DNA of 6,445 nucleotides from Firmicutes bacterium AM55-24TS (GCA_003460745.1 QTVU01000085.1:1-6445), one strand, 5' to 3'; shown: positions 1 through 5,242, counted from the first letter of the stretch. The notes: generated by a model not told the origin, from the sequence alone. Made by a program: numbers and translations.

Positions 1-75
1 AACGTCATCCTTTACAGAATATTCAATAATGCTTTGAATCTCTTCGCTTTTCAGTGTAAAATGTACTTGGGTCAT
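1..75 (-). CDS. tnp: IS256 transposase, N-terminal 25 codons (partial)
   Basis: The visible product starts MTQVHFTLKSEEIQSIIEY and ends with KDDV at the window edge. This matches my memory of the start of the roughly 390-residue IS256 mutator-type (DDE) transposase, which cuts and inserts the element through its terminal repeats. The ATG at 75-73 follows a strong ribosome binding site, AGGAGG, about 8 bp upstream (around 82-88). The catalytic residues lie outside the window. Identity rests on the peptide together with the terminal repeat at 151-176. Confidence 0.9.
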   Translation of the reverse strand, partial: MTQVHFTLKSEEIQSIIEYSVKDDV

Positions 76-176
76 GTAAAAGTCCTCCTGGGTATGTTTT
101 TGTCGTTAAAAACATTGTACCGTAAAAGGACTGTTATATGGCCTTTTTACTTTTACACAATTATACGGACTTTATC
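1..176 (-). mobile_element. IS256, one end, cut by the window edge
   Basis: The outer end is the 26-bp stretch at 151-176. On the minus strand it begins GATAAAGTCCGTATAATTG, which I recognise as the IS256 terminal inverted repeat. Inside it lie a noncoding stretch and the transposase start. The element continues past position 1, so its other end and the target duplication are not visible. The 8 bp just outside the end (177-184) include the rep stop codon, so the insertion lies 6 bp after that stop. IS256 makes 8-bp target duplications, so 177-184 would be one copy. Composite IS256 structures often carry resistance genes in enterococci and staphylococci; whether a second copy flanks this region cannot be told here. 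Confidence 0.9.
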
Positions 177-181
177 TATTT

Positions 182-1630
182 TCAGCCTGTATCATAGCTA
201 AACAAATCGAGTTGTGTGTCCGTTTTTGGGCGTTCTGCTAGCTTGTTTAAAGTCTCTTGAATGAATGTATGTTCTAAGTCAAAAAACTCTGACAGCGCCT
301 TTATATAGCTTTCTTTTTCTTCTTTTTTTACTTTAATGATCGATAGCAACAATGATTTAACACTAGCAAGTTGAATGCCACCATTTCTTCCTGGTTTAAT
401 CTTAAAGAAAATTTCCTGATTCGCCTTCAGTACCTTCAGCAATTTATCTAATGTCCGCTCAGGAATGCCTAGCGCTTCTCTAATCTCTTTTTTAGTCGTC
501 ACCAAATAAGGCTTGTATACATCACTTTTTTCGCTAATATAAGCCATTAAATCTTCTTTCCATTCTGACAAATGAACACGTTGACGTTCACTTCTTTTTT
601 TCTTGAATTTAAACCACCCTTGACGGACAAATAAATCTTTACTGGTTAAATCACTTGATACCCAAGCTTTGCAAAGAATGGTAATGTATTCCCTATTAGC
701 CCCTTGATAGTTTTCTGAATAGGCACTTCTAACAAGTTTAATCACTTCTTTTTCTTCTAAGGGTTGATCTAATCGATTATTAAACTCAAACATATTATAT
801 TCGCACGTTTCGATTGAATAGCCTGAACTAAAGTAGGCTAAAGAGAGGGTAAACATGACGTTATTACGCCCTATTAAACCCTTTTCTCCTGAAAATTTCG
901 TTTCGTGCAATAAGAGCTTAAACCAGGGTTCATCTACTTGTTTTTTGCCTTCTGTACCGCTTAAAACCGTTAGACTTGAACGAGTAAAGCCCTTATTATC
1001 TGTTTGTTTGAAAGACCAATCTTGCCATTCTTTGAAAGAATAACGGTAATTGGGATCAAAAAATTCTACATTGTCCGTTCTTGGTATACGAGCAATCCCA
1101 AAATGATTGCACGTTAGATCAACTGGCAAAGACTTTCCAAAATATTCTCGGATATTTTGCGAGATTATTTTGGCTGCTTTGACAGATTTAAATTCTGATT
1201 TTGAAGTCACATAAACTGGCGTTTCTAAAACAAAATATGCTTGATAACCTTTATCAGATTTGATAATTAACGTAGGCATAAAACCTAAATCAATAGCTGT
1301 TGTTAAAATATCGCTTGCTGAAATAGTTTCTTTTGCCGTGTGAATATCAAAATCAATAAAGAAGGTATTGATTTGTCTTAAATTGTTTTCAGAATGTCCT
1401 TTCGTGTATGAACGGTTTTCGTCTGCATACGTACCATAACGATAAACGTTTGGTGTCCAATGCGTAAATGTATCTTGATTTTCGTGAATCGCTTCTTCGG
1501 AAGTCAGAACAACGCCACGTCCGCCAATCATGCTTTTTTTTGAGCGATACGCAAAAATAGCCCCTTTGCTTTTACCTGGCTTGGTAGTGATTGAGCGAAT
1601 TTTACTATTTTTAAATTTGTACTTTAACAA
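182..1630 (-). CDS. repS: Inc18 theta-replication initiator RepS/RepE/RepR, body in the TTG-restart frame
   Basis: This 482-residue protein is nearly identical, as I remember it, to the initiators of pSM19035 (RepS), pAMbeta1 (RepE) and pIP501 (RepR), which are about 496 residues. These proteins bind the origin just downstream of their own gene and open it for unidirectional theta replication by host DNA polymerase I. It starts at TTG 1630-1628, which has no Shine-Dalgarno of its own. The family N-terminus, MNIPFVVETVLHD, is encoded just upstream (1671-1633) behind a good ribosome binding site but in another frame, because one G seems to be missing near 1632. The upstream frame stops at TAA 1626-1624, overlapping the TTG, so termination-reinitiation could still give some product. 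The C-terminus (QLDLFSYDTG) looks intact. IS256 follows the stop by 6 bp. Confidence 0.9.
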   Translation of the reverse strand: MLKYKFKNSKIRSITTKPGKSKGAIFAYRSKKSMIGGRGVVLTSEEAIHENQDTFTHWTPNVYRYGTYADENRSYTKGHSENNLRQINTFFIDFDIHTAKETISASDILTTAIDLGFMPTLIIKSDKGYQAYFVLETPVYVTSKSEFKSVKAAKIISQNIREYFGKSLPVDLTCNHFGIARIPRTDNVEFFDPNYRYSFKEWQDWSFKQTDNKGFTRSSLTVLSGTEGKKQVDEPWFKLLLHETKFSGEKGLIGRNNVMFTLSLAYFSSGYSIETCEYNMFEFNNRLDQPLEEKEVIKLVRSAYSENYQGANREYITILCKAWVSSDLTSKDLFVRQGWFKFKKKRSERQRVHLSEWKEDLMAYISEKSDVYKPYLVTTKKEIREALGIPERTLDKLLKVLKANQEIFFKIKPGRNGGIQLASVKSLLLSIIKVKKEEKESYIKALSEFFDLEHTFIQETLNKLAERPKTDTQLDLFSYDTG

Positions 1631-1671
1631 GCGTCATGAAGCACAGTTTCTACAACAAAAGGGATATTCAT
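1624..1671 (-). pseudogene. Original rep start, split from the gene body by a 1-bp frameshift
   Basis: ATG 1671-1669 lies 9 nt after AAAGGAG (1681-1687), the best ribosome binding site in the area. It opens a frame of 15 codons, MNIPFVVETVLHDAC, then TAA at 1626-1624. The first 13 residues match the normal N-terminus of RepE/RepS/RepR, which from memory continues GLLKYKFKNS. The DNA reads GACGCTTGTTAAAG where GACGGCTTGTTAAAG would restore the family reading frame. I infer loss of one G at 1632-1633, either a real mutation or a sequencing error in a GG pair. Confidence 0.8.
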
Positions 1672-1736
1672 TCAGCTGTTCTCCTTTCTTACGAAAATTA
1701 ATTAGTTAGAAGCTACGATCAAAGTTGAATCACAAC

Positions 1737-1776
1737 AAAAAAGGCAATCAACTAAGTTTTTCTTAATTGATTGCCT
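1737..1776 (-). terminator. Transcription attenuator in the rep mRNA leader
   Basis: A 10-bp stem pairs 1742-1751 with 1767-1776. A further 4-bp inner stem pairs 1753-1756 with 1762-1765. On the minus strand the hairpin is followed by six T (1742-1737), so it is a rho-independent terminator about 65 nt before the rep ATG. Its 5' arm can instead pair with an upstream leader segment (1912-1922). This is the layout of the antisense-controlled attenuator of Inc18 plasmids. Confidence 0.85.
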
Positions 1777-1793
1777 GGTATCTTCTTAAAGAC

Positions 1794-1822
1794 TTGAAAT
1801 TCCCTCAAAAACCCGATATAAT
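1794..1822 (+). promoter_or_regulatory. Promoter of the antisense copy-control RNA (PIII)
   Basis: The -35 box TTGAAA (1794-1799) and -10 box TATAAT (1817-1822) are 17 bp apart, close to the sigma-A consensus. It points against rep, with a predicted start near 1829, and matches the PIII promoter position known in pIP501-type plasmids. Confidence 0.88.
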
Positions 1823-1828
1823 GGGTTT

Positions 1829-1975
1829 ACAGATATTTAAGTATCTGATTAATAAAGTAATTAAATACTTTACCAAATTTCGGGTCTCGACTTCTTTAAT
1901 TGATTGGTGGTAATCAATTAAGGCTCGCAACTTATTTTCTTGGCGGAAAATAAGTTGGTCGTGGCTCTTTTTTTT
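1829..1975 (+). ncRNA. Antisense RNA (RNAIII-type) controlling rep expression
   Basis: This is the only plus-strand gene I support. From its promoter it would run about 140 nt, opposite the rep mRNA leader. It holds three hairpins: 1830-1835 with 1842-1847 (6 bp); 1896-1905 with 1912-1921 (10 bp, loop GGTGGT); and 1928-1939 with 1946-1957 (12 bp, loop TTGGCG). A run of eight T (1968-1975) follows shortly after. In pIP501 the equivalent 136-nt RNAIII binds the nascent rep mRNA and causes premature termination at the attenuator. The sequence here preserves that arrangement. The exact ends are inferred. Confidence 0.85.
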
Positions 1976-2010
1976 GTATTCTTTATTCAGTTCGTTGTTT
2001 CGTTATATCT

Positions 2011-2039
2011 AGTATACCGCTTTTAAAAAAAATAAGCAA
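2011..2039 (-). promoter_or_regulatory. rep promoter PII
   Basis: On the minus strand the -35 box is TTGCTT (2039-2034) and the -10 box TATACT (2016-2011), 17 bp apart, with a start expected near 2004. This leaves a rep leader of about 330 nt that overlaps the whole antisense RNA. The CopS operator candidate ends 5 bp upstream of the -35 box. Confidence 0.85.
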
Positions 2040-2044
2040 CAATT

Positions 2045-2063
2045 TCGTTAAATATATTAACGA
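2045..2063. promoter_or_regulatory. Likely CopS operator (inverted repeat before PII)
   Basis: The arms TCGTTAA (2045-2051) and TTAACGA (2057-2063) form a perfect 7-bp inverted repeat with a 5-bp centre. It lies between the copS stop codon and the PII -35 box, where CopR of pIP501 is known to bind as a dimer and repress rep transcription. Confidence 0.7.
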
Positions 2064-2066
2064 CAA

Positions 2067-2306
2067 TCATTGCTTCTCTTCTTCTATTTGCAACTCTACT
2101 TGTTCTAATTCATTAGGAATTAAGTCAATAACTAAGGTTGAGTTTGTCAATTCTGCAATTCGTTCCAATGTTTTTAATGTCGGATCTGATTTTCCTGATT
2201 CAATCAATGAATAATTTGATCTACTCATTTCTAATTCTTGGGAGAATTTTTCTTTTGATTTGGTACCTCTCATCTTTTTTAAGCTTTCTCTAAATGCTAG
2301 TTCCAA
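2067..2306 (-). CDS. copS: Copy-number repressor CopS/CopR (XRE-type helix-turn-helix)
   Basis: The 79-residue product opens MELAFRESLKKMRG, as in CopR of pIP501 (about 92 residues). That protein is a dimeric repressor that holds down rep transcription from PII and also prevents convergent transcription from lowering antisense RNA levels. The helix-turn-helix spans about residues 18-60, with the recognition helix near MSRSNYSLIESG (27-38). The tail is acidic (QVELQIEEEKQ) and shorter than that of CopR. Translation starts at TTG 2306-2304, chosen because AGGAGGGAG (2311-2319) sits a few bases upstream and no ATG fits. Residue 34 is Leu, whereas I remember Arg34 as a DNA-contacting residue in CopR. 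It lies upstream of rep on the same strand with its own promoter, which is overlapped by omega-type heptads. Confidence 0.92.
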   Translation of the reverse strand: MELAFRESLKKMRGTKSKEKFSQELEMSRSNYSLIESGKSDPTLKTLERIAELTNSTLVIDLIPNELEQVELQIEEEKQ

Positions 2307-2352
2307 GTTTCTCCCTCCTGTTTATGTAAATATTTTGCACGTTTTCCATTTA

Positions 2353-2381
2353 ATTATATCGTTACACCTTGTAAATCACAA
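2353..2381 (-). promoter_or_regulatory. cop promoter
   Basis: On the minus strand TTGTGA (2381-2376) and TATAAT (2358-2353) are 17 bp apart, about 45 bp before the copS start codon. The -35 box lies inside the first two WATCACW heptads, so a protein bound there would block RNA polymerase. Confidence 0.8.
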
Positions 2382-2415
2382 GTGATTAATCACAAATCAC
2401 TTGTGATTAGTGATT
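2374..2415. promoter_or_regulatory. Six contiguous omega-type heptads (WATCACW) over the cop promoter
   Basis: Six 7-bp units abut without gaps: 2374-2380 AATCACA, 2381-2387 AGTGATT (inverted), 2388-2394 AATCACA, 2395-2401 AATCACT, 2402-2408 TGTGATT (inverted), 2409-2415 AGTGATT (inverted). Each fits WATCACW on one strand, the site of the ribbon-helix-helix regulator omega of pSM19035, which represses the cop, delta and omega promoters. No omega gene lies in this window. Confidence 0.9.
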
Positions 2416-2502
2416 GTTATTGGTGTTGCCTAGAACGATTCTAAGCACATGTTTAATTTTAAAGTGGGCAATTATCTTTAAAATGTCCTACAATGATTCA
2501 AT

Positions 2503-2541
2503 AAAAGCATGGCTGCTAGTGAAACTTGCGACCATGCTTTT
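2503..2541 (-). terminator. Terminator of the erm(B) transcription unit
   Basis: AAAAGCATGG (2503-2512) and CCATGCTTTT (2532-2541) form a perfect 10-bp stem with a 19-nt loop that can pair further inside. It lies 8 bp after the small ORF that follows erm(B). On the minus strand the arm ends in TTTT, giving a modest U tract. The A-rich 5' arm means it may also work in the plus direction. Confidence 0.75.
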
Positions 2542-2549
2542 AAAAATAC

Positions 2550-2663
2550 TTAATGGGGTCCCGAGCGCTTTAGCTCCTTGGAAGCTGTCAGTAGTATACC
2601 TAATAATTTATCTACATTCCCTTTAGTAACGTGTAACTTTCCAAATTTACAAAAGCGACTCAT
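2550..2663 (-). CDS. 37-codon ORF following erm(B), function unknown
   Basis: ATG 2663-2661 begins 4 nt after the erm(B) stop and is preceded by GGGAGGA inside the erm(B) end (around 2673-2679), a strong ribosome binding site with good spacing. The product begins MSRFCKFGKLHVTKG and ends KRSGPH. It is basic, with one Cys and no signal peptide or membrane segment. I recognise this peptide as a frequent companion of erm(B) on many elements, but I know of no demonstrated function. Transcription with erm(B) and translational coupling are likely from the spacing, and the shared terminator at 2503-2541 ends the unit. Confidence 0.7.
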   Translation of the reverse strand: MSRFCKFGKLHVTKGNVDKLLGILLTASKELKRSGPH

Positions 2664-2667
2664 AGAA

Positions 2668-3405
2668 TTATTTCCTCCCGTTAAATAATAGATAACTATT
2701 AAAAATAGACAATACTTGCTCATAAGTAACGGTACTTAAATTGTTTACTTTGGCGTGTTTCATTGCTTGATGAAACTGATTTTTAGTAAACAGTTGACGA
2801 TATTCTCGATTGACCCATTTTGAAACAAAGTACGTATATAGCTTCCAATATTTATCTGGAACATCTGTGGTATGGCGGGTAAGTTTTATTAAGACACTGT
2901 TTACTTTTGGTTTAGGATGAAAGCATTCCGCTGGCAGCTTAAGCAATTGCTGAATCGAGACTTGAGTGTGCAAGAGCAACCCTAGTGTTCGGTGAATATC
3001 CAAGGTACGCTTGTAGAATCCTTCTTCAACAATCAGATAGATGTCAGACGCATGGCTTTCAAAAACCACTTTTTTAATAATTTGTGTGCTTAAATGGTAA
3101 GGAATACTCCCAACAATTTTATACCTCTGTTTGTTAGGGAATTGAAACTGTAGAATATCTTGGTGAATTAAAGTGACACGAGTATTCAGTTTTAATTTTT
3201 CTGACGATAAGTTGAATAGATGACTGTCTAATTCAATAGACGTTACCTGTTTACTTATTTTAGCCAGTTTCGTCGTTAAATGCCCTTTACCTGTTCCAAT
3301 TTCGTAAACGGTATCGGTTTCTTTTAAATTCAATTGTTTTATTATTTGGTTGAGTACTTTTTCACTCGTTAAAAAGTTTTGAGAATATTTTATATTTTTG
3401 TTCAT
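2668..3405 (-). CDS. erm(B): 23S rRNA (adenine-N6) dimethyltransferase Erm(B), MLS-B resistance
   Basis: The 245-residue protein is full length and matches Erm(B) as I know it. It uses S-adenosylmethionine to dimethylate A2058 of 23S rRNA (E. coli numbering), which blocks macrolides, lincosamides and streptogramin B at the ribosomal exit tunnel. Visible motifs: the SAM-binding loop [11 protein letters not shown] (34-44), the acidic residue of SIELD (56-60), HQDIL (81-85), and the catalytic loop GSIPYHLS (99-106). The last usually reads N-I-P-Y; here residue 100 is Ser, a substitution I recall from other natural erm(B) alleles. ATG 3405-3403 follows AGGAG. That site and the start codon are buried in an 11-bp hairpin (3404-3430), so expression should be inducible by translational attenuation through the leader peptide at 3499-3612. 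Confidence 0.98.
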
Positions 3406-3430
3406 GTAATCACTCCTGAAGTGATTACAT
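3404..3430 (-). promoter_or_regulatory. Hairpin hiding the erm(B) ribosome binding site and start codon
   Basis: ATGTAATCACT (3404-3414) and AGTGATTACAT (3420-3430) form a perfect 11-bp stem with a 5-nt loop. In the mRNA this covers the AGGAG and the ATG of erm(B). A ribosome stalled on the leader peptide would refold the upstream RNA and free this site, as established for erm(B) induction. Confidence 0.85.
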
Positions 3431-3498
3431 CTATAAATAAATACAGAAGTTAAACGATTTGTTTGTAATTTTAGTTATCTGTTTAAAAAGTCATAAGA

Positions 3499-3612
3499 TT
3501 AGTCACTGGTAGGAATTAATCTAACGTATTTATTTATCTGCGTATCACTGTTTTTAGTCTGTTTCAAAACAGTAGATGTTTTATCTACATTACGCATTTG
3601 GAATACCAACAT
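3499..3612 (-). CDS. ermBL: erm(B) leader peptide (ErmBL), 37-residue form
   Basis: ATG 3612-3610 sits 7 nt after AAGGAGGG (3620-3627). The peptide starts MLVFQMRNVDKTSTVLKQTK, the known ErmBL sequence. With erythromycin bound, the ribosome stalls at Asp10 (codon 3585-3583) and the downstream RNA refolds to expose the erm(B) start. A hairpin, 3572-3577 with 3583-3588, overlaps the stall region. The tail here is NSDTQINKYVRLIPTSD and the stop is at 3501-3499. From memory the common forms are 27 residues ending NSDYADK and 36 residues ending KYVRLIPTSD. This one seems to be the 27-residue type with one T lost in GATTACG, putting it back into the longer reading frame. The change follows the stall site, so induction should still work. 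Confidence 0.88.
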   Translation of the reverse strand: MLVFQMRNVDKTSTVLKQTKNSDTQINKYVRLIPTSD

Positions 3613-3669
3613 GACGAATCCCTCCTTCTTAATTACAAATTTTTAGCATCTAATTTAACTTCAATTCCT

Positions 3670-3698
3670 ATTATACAATATAGTGGTTCAGTTGTCAA
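3670..3698 (-). promoter_or_regulatory. erm(B) promoter
   Basis: On the minus strand TTGACA (3698-3693) and TATAAT (3675-3670) are 17 bp apart, a perfect match to the sigma-A consensus. The predicted start is near 3663, about 50 nt before the leader peptide ATG. The end of the IS3-family element lies about 25 bp upstream, so the promoter is outside the insertion and intact. Confidence 0.9.
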
Positions 3699-3764
3699 GA
3701 CAAAAATCTAAGCTTTTTATAATGAACTGATATATGTAACTGGGTAGGGGAGAAAATCCCCCCC

Positions 3765-4625
3765 TTAGGCTGCATGATCATCCAGTAACAGAATCGGATA
3801 ATAGCAGGATGCCGGTGTTTGATTATTGAGTGCAGAATGACAACGTTCAAAGTTGTAAGTGTGCACATATTTACCGATTGCCTTCCGTGCTTCTCTGATA
3901 TTGTTATATTGGGTCAGATATGCTTCCTCGTACTTGAAGCTTCGGAACCATCGTTCAATCATGATATTGTCAGCCCACCGGCTTTTACCATCCATGCTTT
4001 GACGGATCTGGTTCTCTTTGAGGAAATTCATGTACTCATTGCTTGTAAACTGACAGCCCTGATCTGAATTCAGGATAACAGGTTTTGCCACTATAAACGC
4101 CTTTTTTAACGCAGTTATGACCATTCTGGTATCCAGAGTATCATCGACTTCCCAGCCAACGATACAGCGGCTGTACCAGTCAATCACAGCGGTCAGATAC
4201 AGAAATCCACGCTTAATGGGGATGTATGTAATGTCGATTGACCATGCCTGATTTGGACGGTCGATAACGGCGTTACGTAGCAGATACGGGCAGACTTTAG
4301 CCTGTCGCATACGTTTAGAAAGGTTCATTTTTGGATAAATTGGATCAATCCCCATTTCATTCATATAACGGCGCGTTTTCCGGCGACCAACCTGATGCCC
4401 ACGCTTCTTCAGTTGAGCAGACAGTTGTCGTGCTCCCCAGGCCGGATTATCCGTGTGTAATCGATCTATGATCGATTTGCAATCCAACTCCTCCTGAGAT
4501 ATGGGCATGCCCTTGTAATAAACACTGGTACGATTGATATCAAGAAGTGTAGCTCCTGTTTTAACTGGAAGTTCTTTAGTCTTCAAAAGGTTTTGGACTA
4601 AATTTACTCTCGTAGTCAGGTCCAA
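3765..4625 (-). CDS. IS3-family transposase OrfB, DDE catalytic domain
   Basis: The 286-residue frame carries an integrase core (rve). The DDE triad is visible: D131 in SIDITYIP, D188 in LNSDQGCQF and E224 in MIERWFRSFKYE, with 35 residues between the last two, typical of IS3. An HTH_21-like segment (about residues 45-95, HTDNPAWGARQLSAQLKKRG) precedes it. The listed start is TTG 4625-4623 with no ribosome binding site. In IS3 elements OrfB is normally made only as an OrfAB fusion by frameshifting. The frame is open back to a TGA at 4649-4647, just before the nine-A run, so the fusion joint must fall in that run. The needed shift is +1 (or -2), not the usual -1. All catalytic residues are present. 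Confidence 0.92.
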   Translation of the reverse strand: MDLTTRVNLVQNLLKTKELPVKTGATLLDINRTSVYYKGMPISQEELDCKSIIDRLHTDNPAWGARQLSAQLKKRGHQVGRRKTRRYMNEMGIDPIYPKMNLSKRMRQAKVCPYLLRNAVIDRPNQAWSIDITYIPIKRGFLYLTAVIDWYSRCIVGWEVDDTLDTRMVITALKKAFIVAKPVILNSDQGCQFTSNEYMNFLKENQIRQSMDGKSRWADNIMIERWFRSFKYEEAYLTQYNNIREARKAIGKYVHTYNFERCHSALNNQTPASCYYPILLLDDHAA

Positions 4626-4923
4626 GTGTTTCTTCAGATTTTTTTTTCAACCAATCCACCTGCATGGTGAGCTGGCCAACTTTTTTCGCATATTCAGCTT
4701 TTTCCTTGCGTTCTAAAGCGAGTTTTTCTTTCAGATTATCCTCTCGTGTGTCATTAAAAACCACGGATGCTTTATCGAGGAACTCCTTCTTCCAGTTGCG
4801 GAGAAGATTCGGCTGAATATTGTTTTCGGTTGCGATTGTATTTAAGTCTTTTTCTCCTTTGAGCAGTTCAATCACTAATTCTGATTTGAATTTGGCAGAG
4901 AAATTTCTTCTTGTTCGAGACAT
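4576..4923 (-). CDS. IS3-family transposase OrfA, helix-turn-helix protein
   Basis: The 115-residue protein begins MSRTRRNFSAKFKSELVIEL and has an HTH_Tnp_1 fold over about residues 5-50 (NTIATENNIQPNLLRNWKKEF). A leucine-zipper-like stretch follows near 65-95 (LKEKLALERKEKAEYAKKVGQLTMQVDWL). In IS3 elements this part binds the terminal repeats and dimerises; alone it often represses transposition. ATG 4923-4921 has AGAAGGA (4932-4938) 8 nt upstream. The frame runs 50 nt into orfB (to 4576) and passes through the nine-A frameshift site at 4647-4639. Confidence 0.9.
   Translation of the reverse strand: MSRTRRNFSAKFKSELVIELLKGEKDLNTIATENNIQPNLLRNWKKEFLDKASVVFNDTREDNLKEKLALERKEKAEYAKKVGQLTMQVDWLKKKSEETLGPDYESKFSPKPFED
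4639..4647 (-). other. Nine-A slippery run joining orfA and orfB
   Basis: The minus strand reads TTG followed by nine A and then TCTGAAG. OrfA reads it as Lys-Lys-Lys-Ser. The orfB frame enters as AAT CTG AAG, one base later than orfA. A -1 shift here would meet TGA at once (4636-4634), so only +1, -2, or a run one A longer or shorter gives the fusion. Confidence 0.75.
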
Positions 4924-5211
4924 AATAATAATCCTTCTTTCTGTAGTGTTTACAGTATATCAGATTCATTAAGAAATGTCTCTTGAAGTGTCTTAAATTA
5001 CGATACCATTATACAAAATTTTAAGATAATGCACTATCAACACACTCTTAAGTTTGCTTCTAAGTCTTATTTCCATAACTTTAGGGTTAACCATACGCAA
5101 GACCAATCACTCTCGGACAATACTCATGATTTTCGGTAAAAAACGTAAAAGAAATAAGAACAATTAACAAAATGTATAATAACAATCAATAGCGACTAAT
5201 GATTTTCATGT

Positions 5212-5242
5212 AAAAGGACACCAAACTATACGGTGTCCTTTT
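5212..5242. terminator. Bidirectional rho-independent terminator
   Basis: AAAAGGACACC (5212-5222) and GGTGTCCTTTT (5232-5242) form a perfect 11-bp stem with a 9-nt loop. A-rich and T-rich ends on both sides let it work on either strand. It insulates the agr-like locus from the erm(B) side. Confidence 0.85.

Larger units (their letters stand above)
3723..4968 (-). mobile_element. Complete IS3-family insertion sequence, about 1.25 kb
   Basis: It contains overlapping orfA and orfB. The ends match in inverted orientation: TGAACTGATATATGTAA (3723-3739) inside one end, and TGAATCTGATATACTGTAA read inward from 4968, differing by two 1-base gaps. Both tips start TG, as is usual in IS3 ends. The similarity goes 3 bp further out (TAATGAA on both sides), so the exact boundary is uncertain, and I see no clear 3-4 bp target duplication. 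A small hairpin (3747-3751 with 3757-3761) lies between the orfB stop and the end. The coding part looks more GC-rich than the flanks. It was inserted just upstream of the erm(B) promoter. I cannot name the element. Confidence 0.85.

Noticed and set aside
855..1043. Plus-strand open frame of 62 codons
   Set aside because: It lies wholly inside the rep gene on the other strand, has no ribosome binding site and shows no recognisable protein features.
2374..2415. Repeated AATCAC units considered as replication iterons or a CRISPR array
   Set aside because: Units are 7 bp, gapless and in both orientations over the cop promoter. That fits omega operator sites; no spacers exist, and Inc18 origins lie downstream of rep.
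2414..2626. Plus-strand open frame of 70 codons
   Set aside because: It crosses the erm(B) terminator and the small downstream ORF on the opposite strand. Its product resembles no family I know and it starts in the omega heptad array.
3819..4067. Plus-strand open frame of 82 codons inside the IS
   Set aside because: It is antisense to the catalytic part of orfB, with no ribosome binding site; a shadow of that gene.
4534..4716. Plus-strand open frame of 60 codons rich in Phe
   Set aside because: It is the reverse reading of the lysine-rich orfA/orfB overlap, so its hydrophobicity is an artefact.
5087..5190. Minus-strand open stretch ending ENHEYCPRVIGLAYG
   Set aside because: It has no start codon with a ribosome binding site and no family I can name. 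At most it is the tail of a lost gene.
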